From: DATGEO01 sp035310015
GTDB lineage: Bacteria; Chloroflexota; Dormibacteria; Dormibacterales; Dormibacteraceae
Length of the DNA stretch: 18,743 nt
Assembly (NCBI GenBank): GCA_035310015.1
Contig: DATGEO010000146.1
Coordinates: forward strand, 1 to 18,743
Direction of reading: 5' to 3'
The notes below the pieces were generated by a model. That model was given only the letters and a program-made list of their open reading frames with translations, had not been told where the DNA came from and did no database searches. Shown here one piece after another: positions 8,247-14,314 of the stretch (within the stretch, counting starts at the first letter, position 1; each line of letters starts with the position of its first letter). The translations under genes were made by a program, and so were the position numbers.

Positions 8247-10718
8247 TTACGGAGACGGCCGGGAAGTGGGGCCCGGTTCCGACACGCTGGGAGGGCTGAC
8301 GGCTTCGATCTCGGGTTCCGGAGAGGCCGCCGGCTCGGAGCCGTTGGCGCCTCGGCTGGCCTGCTCGACGGGCTCCGAGCCCTCGGCCATGGCTTCGATC
8401 GGGGCCTCGCCGTTGGCCGGAGCCCCTTCGCCCGGCGCCCCCCGGCGCCGCCGCCGCCTCGTCCGCCGTTCGCCGCGGTGCGGCCGCGACAGCCGCTGGA
8501 CCTGGGAGCGAATCCCCACCCGCTGGCAGGCGGTCACGACGGCTCCGACGCCGGCCACGAGCCCTTCTTCCTTCGCGTGCTCGTACAGGGGGCCGAACAG
8601 CTCGGGCGCGCCCCCGATGACGGTCTTGGAGTCGCCGACGATGACCAGCAGCTTCTTGGCGCGGGAGATGGCGACGTTGACGCGGTTGGGGTCGTTGAGA
8701 AAGCCGATCGCGGCGCGGTCGTTGGAGCGCACGAGGGAGAGGATCACGCCGTCCGACTCGCGGCCTTCGAACGCGTCGACCGACTCGATGTCGTCAGGCG
8801 GGACGATGCCCTTGAGCGCGGACTGCAGGCGGTTGACCTGTGAGTTGTACATGGCGATGACGGCGAGCTTCGCCTTGCGCACGCGCCGGCGAATGATCGA
8901 GGTTATGTCCTTGCAGAGCGCGACCTCGAACTCGTTGGCCACGGAGCGCTGGGCGTCGCGGTACTCGTCCTGCGCGCCGGTGTCGACCCAGACCAGCTCC
9001 CGGTCGAAGGGCCACGGCAGCGGCATTCGGGGATGCGGCGCCTCGTGGATGAGCTTGCCCTCGTAGAAGAGGTCCGACACCACGCGGCCGATCGGCTCGC
9101 GCATGCGGTACTGGCGCGGCAGCATGATGCGCGACCCGGGCGGCACCTTGTCCCAGATCCAGCCGTAGAAGCTGTCGTCGCGCACGACCTCGTCGAGCGG
9201 GTTGTCGATCTTGAAGTTCGAGGCCGCGTCTTCCATCACCGGCGGCAGCTGCTTGAGGTCGCCGATCATGACCCACCGCTTCGCCAGCGGCATGAGCGCC
9301 AGCGCCTCGTTGGCGCGGACCTTGTTGGCCTCGTCGAGGATCAGCCAGTCGAAGACCTTGAAGCGCAGGCGCGAGTCGATGGCGAGGCGGTTGCACGTCC
9401 CCGCGACGAGGTTGTACGGCTCGAGGTCGTCGCCCTCGACGAGCGTCGGCCGGATGCGGCGCGGCACCTTGCCCGGCTCGGCGATGCGGGCCTGGCGCAC
9501 GTGCGAGAAGCCCAGCAGGCGCTCCTGGCCGGTGTCGACCGCGTCGTTGGAGTGTGAGGAGAGGAGGATCGAGGCGCTCGGGTTCCGGCCGAGGATGCGG
9601 CGGATGGACTCGACGATGGCCGTCGTCTTGCCGGTCCCGGGCGGTCCCTGGATGAGGTACAGCTGGCCGGGTCGCATGCCCATCACGCGGGCGACCGCCT
9701 CCGCCTGCTCCTCGTTGGGGTCGGGGAGGTGGTGGGCCTTCTTGCCGTCGAGCGTCACCCGGGGCGGGCTGCCGAGCCAGCCGGTGTCGACGAGCTCCGC
9801 CGCGAGCGCCCCGCTTCGCGGGCTGCCGATCTGCAGCTGGCGGATGACCGAGCGCTGGGCCTCGAACATCTCCACGCTGGCCGTCGGCAGCACGATGCCC
9901 TCGTCCGGCAGCGGGTCATAGCGCCGGAAGCTCACCCACAGGTTCGAGCCCTGGATGCGCTCGAGCGACATGCCGCGGTACTCGGGGAACCCCGCCGACC
10001 TGACGGTCAGGGAGTCGATGCCGCGGTAGATGCGGCCGTCGGCGTCGTCGACCAGGTGCAGCACCGCGCGCACGTACTCGCCGCCGCGCATGTCCTGTCC
10101 GCACTCGGAGCAGTGGATGCCGTTCGAGGTCGGCACCTCGGTCTCGCAGTTGGGGCACTCGATCCACTGCTCGGTCGCCTCGTAGCGCCGCACCGCGGCC
10201 TCGGCGAGCTTCTCGCGGTAGTCGCGCAGATGCTCGATGAACCGCAGCGTGGAATCGAGGATGGGGGCGGTCTTCGCCTTCTCGCGGAGCTGGATGGCGG
10301 TGAAGCCCTCCAGGTCGCCGTCCCACTCCTTGACCAGCTGCAGCTCCTGGTAGCGGAGCCGGAGCCGGTTCTTCTCCATCTCGTACTCGCCGTCGAGGTC
10401 CTGCCAGTCGGTGAGCTCGAGGGCGAGGCCCATGGGCGTGCGCCCGAGCTTGCCGGTGATCAGCGTGGTGTGGACCTGGCCGATGAACTCGAGCGGCTTC
10501 TCGGGCTTGGCGATCGTGTACGTCCCGTCGATCTGCTTGATCTCCTCGAGCATCTCCCGGAGCCTCTCGGCTCCGCCGAACGCTTCGAGGGCCTTGACCT
10601 TTTCCGCGGCCGGGCTGCCCGGCCGGATGCGGATGCCGAGGCGCCCGGCCTGGATCTCCTCGCCGGGAATGTCGGGATTCCAGAGCGGCAGGACGTCGCC
10701 CGGGTTAGGCGCGCTCAA
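8247..10718 (-). CDS. UPF1-like SF1 helicase with zinc ribbon and Arg-rich tail
   Basis: 823 aa. An N-terminal region of unknown function (1-180) is followed by a zinc ribbon CPNC...CSEC (188, 191, 203, 206). The SF1 helicase core has a Q-like motif (NEEQAEAV), Walker A GPPGTGKTT at 358-366, SSHSNDAVD at about 387-395, motif II LDEAN at 461-465, motif III GDLKQLPP at 486-493, RQYRM at 535-539, DAFEGRESDGVIL at 648-660 and NVAISRAKK at 681-689. These place it near UPF1/IGHMBP2-type RNA or DNA helicases. The last about 75 residues are disordered: an Arg-rich block near 748-759, then a Glu/Pro/Ala-rich tail. The TTG at 10718 is the best start; a TGA lies 14 codons upstream with no ATG/GTG between. 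TTGAGC at about 10761-10756 with CCATAC 17 nt on may be a weak promoter. Confidence 0.85.
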   Translation of the reverse strand: MSAPNPGDVLPLWNPDIPGEEIQAGRLGIRIRPGSPAAEKVKALEAFGGAERLREMLEEIKQIDGTYTIAKPEKPLEFIGQVHTTLITGKLGRTPMGLALELTDWQDLDGEYEMEKNRLRLRYQELQLVKEWDGDLEGFTAIQLREKAKTAPILDSTLRFIEHLRDYREKLAEAAVRRYEATEQWIECPNCETEVPTSNGIHCSECGQDMRGGEYVRAVLHLVDDADGRIYRGIDSLTVRSAGFPEYRGMSLERIQGSNLWVSFRRYDPLPDEGIVLPTASVEMFEAQRSVIRQLQIGSPRSGALAAELVDTGWLGSPPRVTLDGKKAHHLPDPNEEQAEAVARVMGMRPGQLYLIQGPPGTGKTTAIVESIRRILGRNPSASILLSSHSNDAVDTGQERLLGFSHVRQARIAEPGKVPRRIRPTLVEGDDLEPYNLVAGTCNRLAIDSRLRFKVFDWLILDEANKVRANEALALMPLAKRWVMIGDLKQLPPVMEDAASNFKIDNPLDEVVRDDSFYGWIWDKVPPGSRIMLPRQYRMREPIGRVVSDLFYEGKLIHEAPHPRMPLPWPFDRELVWVDTGAQDEYRDAQRSVANEFEVALCKDITSIIRRRVRKAKLAVIAMYNSQVNRLQSALKGIVPPDDIESVDAFEGRESDGVILSLVRSNDRAAIGFLNDPNRVNVAISRAKKLLVIVGDSKTVIGGAPELFGPLYEHAKEEGLVAGVGAVVTACQRVGIRSQVQRLSRPHRGERRTRRRRRRGAPGEGAPANGEAPIEAMAEGSEPVEQASRGANGSEPAASPEPEIEAVSPPSVSEPGPTSRPSP

Positions 10719-10770
10719 ATCAGCGAGTCCACGTATGGGTTGGGCGTGAATAAGGGCTCAAGTGAGTTCG

Positions 10771-10793
10771 AAAAAGGGGTCCCCAGCGGGACC
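10771..10793 (-). terminator. Intrinsic terminator-like hairpin on the minus strand
   Basis: Read on the minus strand, GGTCCC (10793-10788) pairs perfectly with GGGACC (10783-10778) across a GCTG loop, then CC and five Ts (10775-10771). This is the form of a short rho-independent terminator, but the stem is only 6 bp. No protein gene ends here: the next minus-strand gene (helicase) starts about 50 nt downstream, and no coding sequence lies just upstream. It could close an unannotated small RNA or act as a leader attenuator for the helicase operon. Confidence 0.4.
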
Positions 10794-10834
10794 TAGCACC
10801 CCAACGGGCAGGACTTACCTTACCAGATCCGCAC

Positions 10835-10875
10835 CCGGCTCAAACCCGGCGGGTTCAGACCGCTCCGTGAGCCGG
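10835..10875. repeat. Nested inverted repeats in the helicase/mttB gap
   Basis: CCGGCTC (10835-10841) and GAGCCGG (10869-10875) form perfect 7-bp arms. Inside lies a second hairpin, AACCC (10843-10847) with GGGTT (10851-10855). The arrangement could fold as RNA on either strand. I recognise no known riboswitch or RNA family in it. Confidence 0.4.
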
Positions 10876-10936
10876 CTCCCAGACGCGTCGGCCGCCGAGT
10901 GCGCGGTCGGGGGCCGGCACTCGACATGGGGCCGCG

Positions 10937-10965
10937 TTCGCACAACGCGACTGTTGCACTATTAG
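10937..10965 (+). promoter_or_regulatory. Leaderless promoter of the mttB-like gene with an inverted repeat in its spacer
   Basis: TTCGCA (10937-10942) and TATTAG (10960-10965) are separated by 17 nt. Transcription would start at about 10972, exactly at the GTG, which would make the mRNA leaderless; no Shine-Dalgarno is visible. The spacer holds CAAC-N6-GTTG (10943-10956), and the hexamer CTGTTG recurs in the mtbC/IclR gap, suggesting a shared regulator. Confidence 0.5.
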
Positions 10966-10971
10966 CGCGCC

Positions 10972-12417
10972 GTGTGGAAGAACCGCCTCCAGCCGTACGA
11001 CCTCCTGAGCGGAGAGGCGGTGGAGACGATCCACGAGCAGGCGATGACGATCCTCGAGGAGATCGGCGTCGACTTCCTTCACCCTCGCGCGCGCGACCTC
11101 TTCAAGTCGGCGGGGATGAAGGTCGAGGACGATCGAGTGCGATTCGATCGCGGCTTCATCCTCGAGCAGGCGGCCAAGGCGCCGGCGACCTTCGACCTGC
11201 AGGCCCGCAACCCCAAGCGCTCGGTCGTGCTCGGCGGCGACAACATGGTCACGGCTCCGGTGTACGGGCCGCCGTTCATCACCGACCTCGAGCGCGGGCG
11301 CCGCGGCGCGACGATCGAGGATTTCAACAACTTCGACAAGATGGCGCAGGCGGTCGAGCAGATCCACTGCGCGGGCGGCACGACCGTCGAGCCCGAGGAC
11401 CTTCCGCTGTCCTCGCGCCACCTGGACATGGTCTATTCGCACCTGCGGTGGACGGACAAGCCGTTCATGGGCAGCGTCATCTCGTCCGAGAACGCGCGCG
11501 ACACCGTCGAGATGGCGTCGATCGTCTTCGGCGGCCGAGAGCACATAGAGAAGACGCCCGCGATCATCAGCCTGATCAACGTCAACAGCCCGCTGCGCTA
11601 CGACGACCGCATGCTCGGTGCGCTGCTCGAGTACTCGGAGGCGGGGCAGCCGGTCATCGTCACGCCGTTCCTGATGGCCGGGGCCATGTCGCCGATGGGG
11701 CTCGCGGGGACGGTCGCGCAGCAGACGGCCGAGGCGCTCGCGGGCGTTGCGCTCGTGCAGCTGATCAGACCCGGCACGCCCAGCGTCTACGGCTCCTTCC
11801 TCACCAACACCGACATGCAGTCCGGCAGCCCGGCGTTCGGCACGCCCGAGTCGGCTATGGGAATCCTCGCCAGCGCCCAGATGGCGCGCCACTACGACCT
11901 TCCGTTCCGCGGCGGCGGCGCGCTGACGTCGTCGAAGGTGCCCGATGCGCAGGCCGCGTACGAGTCGATGATGTGCATGTGGCCGACCGTGCTCGGCCGC
12001 GTCAACTTCGTGCTCCACGCCGCGGGATGGCTCGAGAGCGCGCTGCTCGCCTCCTACGAAAAGTTCGTCATCGACGTGGAAGCCCTGCGCATGTTCGAGT
12101 GGATCCTGCAGAAGGGCCTGCCCGTCGACGAGGAAGGCATGGCCATGGACGCGCTCCGCGAGGTCGGTCCCGGCGGCCATTTCCTCGGCAGCGAGCACAC
12201 GCTGCGGAACTACCGCACGGGCTTCTACCGGCCGTGGATCTCCTCAACTGACAACTTCGACCGCTGGAACCGCCAGGGCGCGCGCACGGTCGACAGGGTC
12301 GCGACGGAAAAGTGGAAGCAGCTGCTTGCCGAGTATCCCGACCCCGGCATCGACCCGGGCGTCGACGAGCAGCTGAAGGAATTCATCACCCGCCGAAAGA
12401 AGGACCTGGAAGCCTGA
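10972..12417 (+). CDS. MttB-family (non-pyrrolysine) methyltransferase
   Basis: 481 aa, full length for the trimethylamine methyltransferase (MttB/COG5598) family. The N-terminus (LSGEAVETIHEQAMTILEEIGVDF) and the GGGALTSSKVPDAQAAYESM segment at about 314-333 are typical. No in-frame amber codon interrupts the gene, so it belongs to the non-pyrrolysine branch. Characterised members of that branch, such as glycine betaine methyltransferase MtgB, move a methyl group from quaternary amines to a corrinoid protein. The partner here should be the MtbC-like protein at 17029-17742. The substrate cannot be read from sequence. The GTG start lies 7 nt after a -10-like TATTAG, implying a leaderless mRNA. 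The following gene overlaps its stop by 4 nt. Confidence 0.9.
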   Translation: MWKNRLQPYDLLSGEAVETIHEQAMTILEEIGVDFLHPRARDLFKSAGMKVEDDRVRFDRGFILEQAAKAPATFDLQARNPKRSVVLGGDNMVTAPVYGPPFITDLERGRRGATIEDFNNFDKMAQAVEQIHCAGGTTVEPEDLPLSSRHLDMVYSHLRWTDKPFMGSVISSENARDTVEMASIVFGGREHIEKTPAIISLINVNSPLRYDDRMLGALLEYSEAGQPVIVTPFLMAGAMSPMGLAGTVAQQTAEALAGVALVQLIRPGTPSVYGSFLTNTDMQSGSPAFGTPESAMGILASAQMARHYDLPFRGGGALTSSKVPDAQAAYESMMCMWPTVLGRVNFVLHAAGWLESALLASYEKFVIDVEALRMFEWILQKGLPVDEEGMAMDALREVGPGGHFLGSEHTLRNYRTGFYRPWISSTDNFDRWNRQGARTVDRVATEKWKQLLAEYPDPGIDPGVDEQLKEFITRRKKDLEA

Positions 12418-13022
12418 AGCAGTTCATCGCCGACCTCGGCTCGAGCAAGCCTGTGCCCGCGGGCGGCTCGGCGGCCGCCGCGGTCGTGGCGATGGCCGCG
12501 GGTCTGGTCGAAAAGTCGGCGCGGCTTTCGACCCAGCACTGGATCGGCGCCGCGAACATCGGCAAGCGCGCCGCGGTCGTGCGCAAGCTGGCGACGCTGC
12601 TCATCGACGCGGACATCGTGGCGTACACGGATTACATGCAGGCCTTGCGGTCGGCTCGCGGCCTGCATACGGCCGAGCGCGAGCGCATCCTCGGGCCCGC
12701 ACGCGAGCGGATCGTCGAGGTGCCGCTGGCGGTGGTCAGAGCGGCCGCCGAGGTGGTCGGCCTCGGGGCGGAGATGGCCGAGCACGGCAATCCCAACCTG
12801 CGCTCGGATGCGTTCGCCGCGGTGCAGCTGGCGGCCGCGGCCGCGCGCTCGGCCTCGGTGACGCTCGCCGACAACGTCGGTTCGGCCGCCGACCCACGCC
12901 TCGTCGAGGCGCGGCGCCTCGCGGCCAGCGCTATCGGGTCAGCTCGCCGGCTACGCGCTCCAGCCCGATCAGGTGGTCGCGGTCGTGCTCCAGCGCGACC
13001 TCGAGGTAGCGGTCGACCCTGA
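12414..13022 (+). CDS. FTCD_C-type cyclodeaminase/cyclohydrolase with CTG start
   Basis: 202 aa. SLKQFIADLGSSKPVPAGGSAAAAV is the canonical N-terminus of the formimidoyl-THF cyclodeaminase C-terminal family, which also contains clostridial methenyl-THF cyclohydrolase FchA. Either activity would process tetrahydrofolate C1 units formed by demethylation. The conserved N-terminus begins directly at a CTG (12414-12416) that overlaps the mttB-like TGA as CTGA; GAAGGA lies about 9 nt upstream. No ATG, GTG or TTG is closer than the ATG at 12312 deep inside the upstream gene, so CTG is the best start. The last about 30 codons are Arg/Pro/Gly-rich and overlap the convergent DinB gene by 92 nt, so the true C-terminus is less certain. 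Confidence 0.8.
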   Translation: MKQFIADLGSSKPVPAGGSAAAAVVAMAAGLVEKSARLSTQHWIGAANIGKRAAVVRKLATLLIDADIVAYTDYMQALRSARGLHTAERERILGPARERIVEVPLAVVRAAAEVVGLGAEMAEHGNPNLRSDAFAAVQLAAAAARSASVTLADNVGSAADPRLVEARRLAASAIGSARRLRAPARSGGRGRAPARPRGSGRP

Positions 13023-13377
13023 TCTCGCCGTAGCGCTCGTGGTGGCCGACCCGTGAGCGCTCCTCCTCGCTGAGCCCGCGCACGAAGTCCAGCAGGCGCG
13101 CCCGCGTGGCCGACCACTCGGCCAGCGCGTCCTCGAGCTGCACGCCGGAGAAGTCGCGGTCCTCGTTGGTGTAAAACCCGAAGCGGGGCTGCTCGCCGGC
13201 CGCGATCGCGCGAATGCGCGGCTCGAAGCACTCGAGCTCGCTCGCCGCGAGGTGGGCCGCGATGTCGCGCAGCGACCACGCTCCGACGCGCGCCCCGGTG
13301 TCGTCCGCGGCCACGCGGATCATCGCGCTCACGAGCTGCTGGCTAGCCGCCAGCTCGTCGAGAATGTCCTCAGTCAT
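12931..13377 (-). CDS. DinB/YfiT-like putative metal-dependent protein
   Basis: 148 aa from the ATG at 13377, which overlaps the upstream stop as ATGA. WSLRDIAAHLAASE near residues 34-46 and HDRDHL near 131-136 give a His triad (H42, H131, H135), the usual metal site of the DinB four-helix bundle. Some DinB relatives are thiol-dependent (mycothiol or bacillithiol) transferases; the reaction here is unknown. It is the last gene of the minus-strand corrinoid cluster, and its 3' end overlaps the convergent FTCD-like gene. Confidence 0.8.
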   Translation of the reverse strand: MTEDILDELAASQQLVSAMIRVAADDTGARVGAWSLRDIAAHLAASELECFEPRIRAIAAGEQPRFGFYTNEDRDFSGVQLEDALAEWSATRARLLDFVRGLSEEERSRVGHHERYGEIRVDRYLEVALEHDRDHLIGLERVAGELTR

Positions 13378-13652
13378 TCCGTCCTCATCAATACCGAACG
13401 CGGATGGGTGGCGTCGAGCTCGCTCACGACCGCGTCCAGCACCGCCCGCGGCGCGCCGTCGCGCTCCTCGACCGGTCCCCAGTGCCAGCCGTCGAGATAG
13501 GCGTCCATGTCCGTCGATCCGTCCTTCATCGCGAAGGCGTCGATCGCCACCTGAAAACGGTCCGGCATCATCCGCTTGACCTCGCCGGTCTCGTCCCACG
13601 CCTTCACCTGGGATGGGATGTGCTTCCACAGCATCACCTGGTATTTCGCCAT
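13374..13652 (-). CDS. Small protein resembling the Pfam 'Virulence factor' family
   Basis: 92 aa. KYQVMLWKHIPSQVKAWDE, PDRFQVAIDAFAMKDG, TDMDAYLDGWHWGPVEER are the features I recall for a small family labelled 'Virulence factor' in Pfam; the label says little and no reaction is known. There is no signal peptide or membrane segment. It is Trp-rich for its size. It begins at an ATG that shares one base with the DUF1638 stop (TGATG) and overlaps the DinB start by 4 nt, so it is translated as part of the corrinoid operon, which suggests a role there rather than in virulence. Confidence 0.7.
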   Translation of the reverse strand: MAKYQVMLWKHIPSQVKAWDETGEVKRMMPDRFQVAIDAFAMKDGSTDMDAYLDGWHWGPVEERDGAPRAVLDAVVSELDATHPRSVLMRTE

Positions 13653-14314
13653 CAGGCCTCCACCAGCTCAGCCAGGCGAGCCTCGAGCTCGCCGAGGCCC
13701 ACGTCGCGGATCTCCAGCGGCAGCTCGAGGTACGCCGCGATGGCCGCGGCCTTGTCGGCCAACCGCGGGTTGGGCACCTGGCGGAGGTACAGGACCGCCT
13801 CGTAGTTGCCGAACAGCATCGGCTTCAGGTCCGGGTAGCGGTCGAGGCCGAGCCCGCGCACGACGGCGCGGTCGAAGTTGCGCACGAGCCAGTCGGTGAG
13901 GAAGAAGGTGCCGGGCTTCTCGTCCGCGACCTTCGCGAAGAGGTGCTCGCCGGCGAGCATCTCGTAGCAGTGCGGGCCCGGGACCCGCGCGGCCTTGAAC
14001 TCCTCGAGCACCGGCTCGAGGCGACCGGCGGTGCCGCAGTCGCCGTAGACGACGACCAGGCGATCGCAGCGCGTCGACAGCGCGGCGAGCTTGGCGCGGA
14101 GCTCGGTCACGATGCGCGCGGGATAAAGGTGGAGCATCGCCGACAGGCCGTGGATCTCGACCTTCCAGCCGCGGCGCTCGACGATGTCCTTCACCTCGGG
14201 ACCAAGCGCGCCGCAGGTGATGATGGCCGTGGTTCCCTCCCCACCCTCCCCACCGTGTGGGGAGGTGGCGCCGCGCGAAGCGCCGCGCCGGAGGGGGGCG
14301 ATACCTGAACTCAC
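13652..14314 (-). CDS. DUF1638 protein with repeat-derived N-terminal extension
   Basis: 220 aa from the GTG at 14314, which overlaps the activator's TGA as GTGA. The DUF1638 core begins at about residue 30 (AIITCGALGPEV) and has conserved Cys positions: ITCGAL, VVVYGDCGT and GPHCYEML, which may bind a metal or cofactor. DUF1638 genes often sit beside corrinoid methyltransferase genes in archaea and bacteria, but the biochemical role is unknown. The first about 28 residues (SSGIAPLRRGAS...GGEGG) are encoded by a palindromic repeat and are not family sequence. No ATG, GTG or TTG lies between the repeat and the core, so either the repeat is translated or a rare codon is used. Confidence 0.8.
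   Translation of the reverse strand: MSSGIAPLRRGASRGATSPHGGEGGEGTTAIITCGALGPEVKDIVERRGWKVEIHGLSAMLHLYPARIVTELRAKLAALSTRCDRLVVVYGDCGTAGRLEPVLEEFKAARVPGPHCYEMLAGEHLFAKVADEKPGTFFLTDWLVRNFDRAVVRGLGLDRYPDLKPMLFGNYEAVLYLRQVPNPRLADKAAAIAAYLELPLEIRDVGLGELEARLAELVEA
14235..14299. repeat. REP/MITE-like palindromic element
   Basis: A 65-bp GC-rich element: two tandem copies of CCCTCCCCA (14235-14243, 14244-14252), a hairpin CCTCCCCAC-CGT-GTGGGGAGG (14245-14265), a second hairpin with 10-nt arms and one central mismatch around a GAA loop (14267-14289), and a closing GGAGGGGGGC that pairs with the first CCCTCC. The pattern of G-run/C-run arms flanking a GCGC-GAA-GCGC hairpin is that of widely scattered intergenic palindromic repeats. 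Only one copy is seen in this window. It lies inside the DUF1638 reading frame. Confidence 0.7.

Noticed and set aside
10741..10800. tRNA gene suggested by a GTTCGA sequence
   Set aside because: No matching acceptor, D or anticodon stems can be built around it.
10972..12417. Pyrrolysine-dependent MttB
   Set aside because: No in-frame TAG interrupts the gene, and no pyl genes are in the window.
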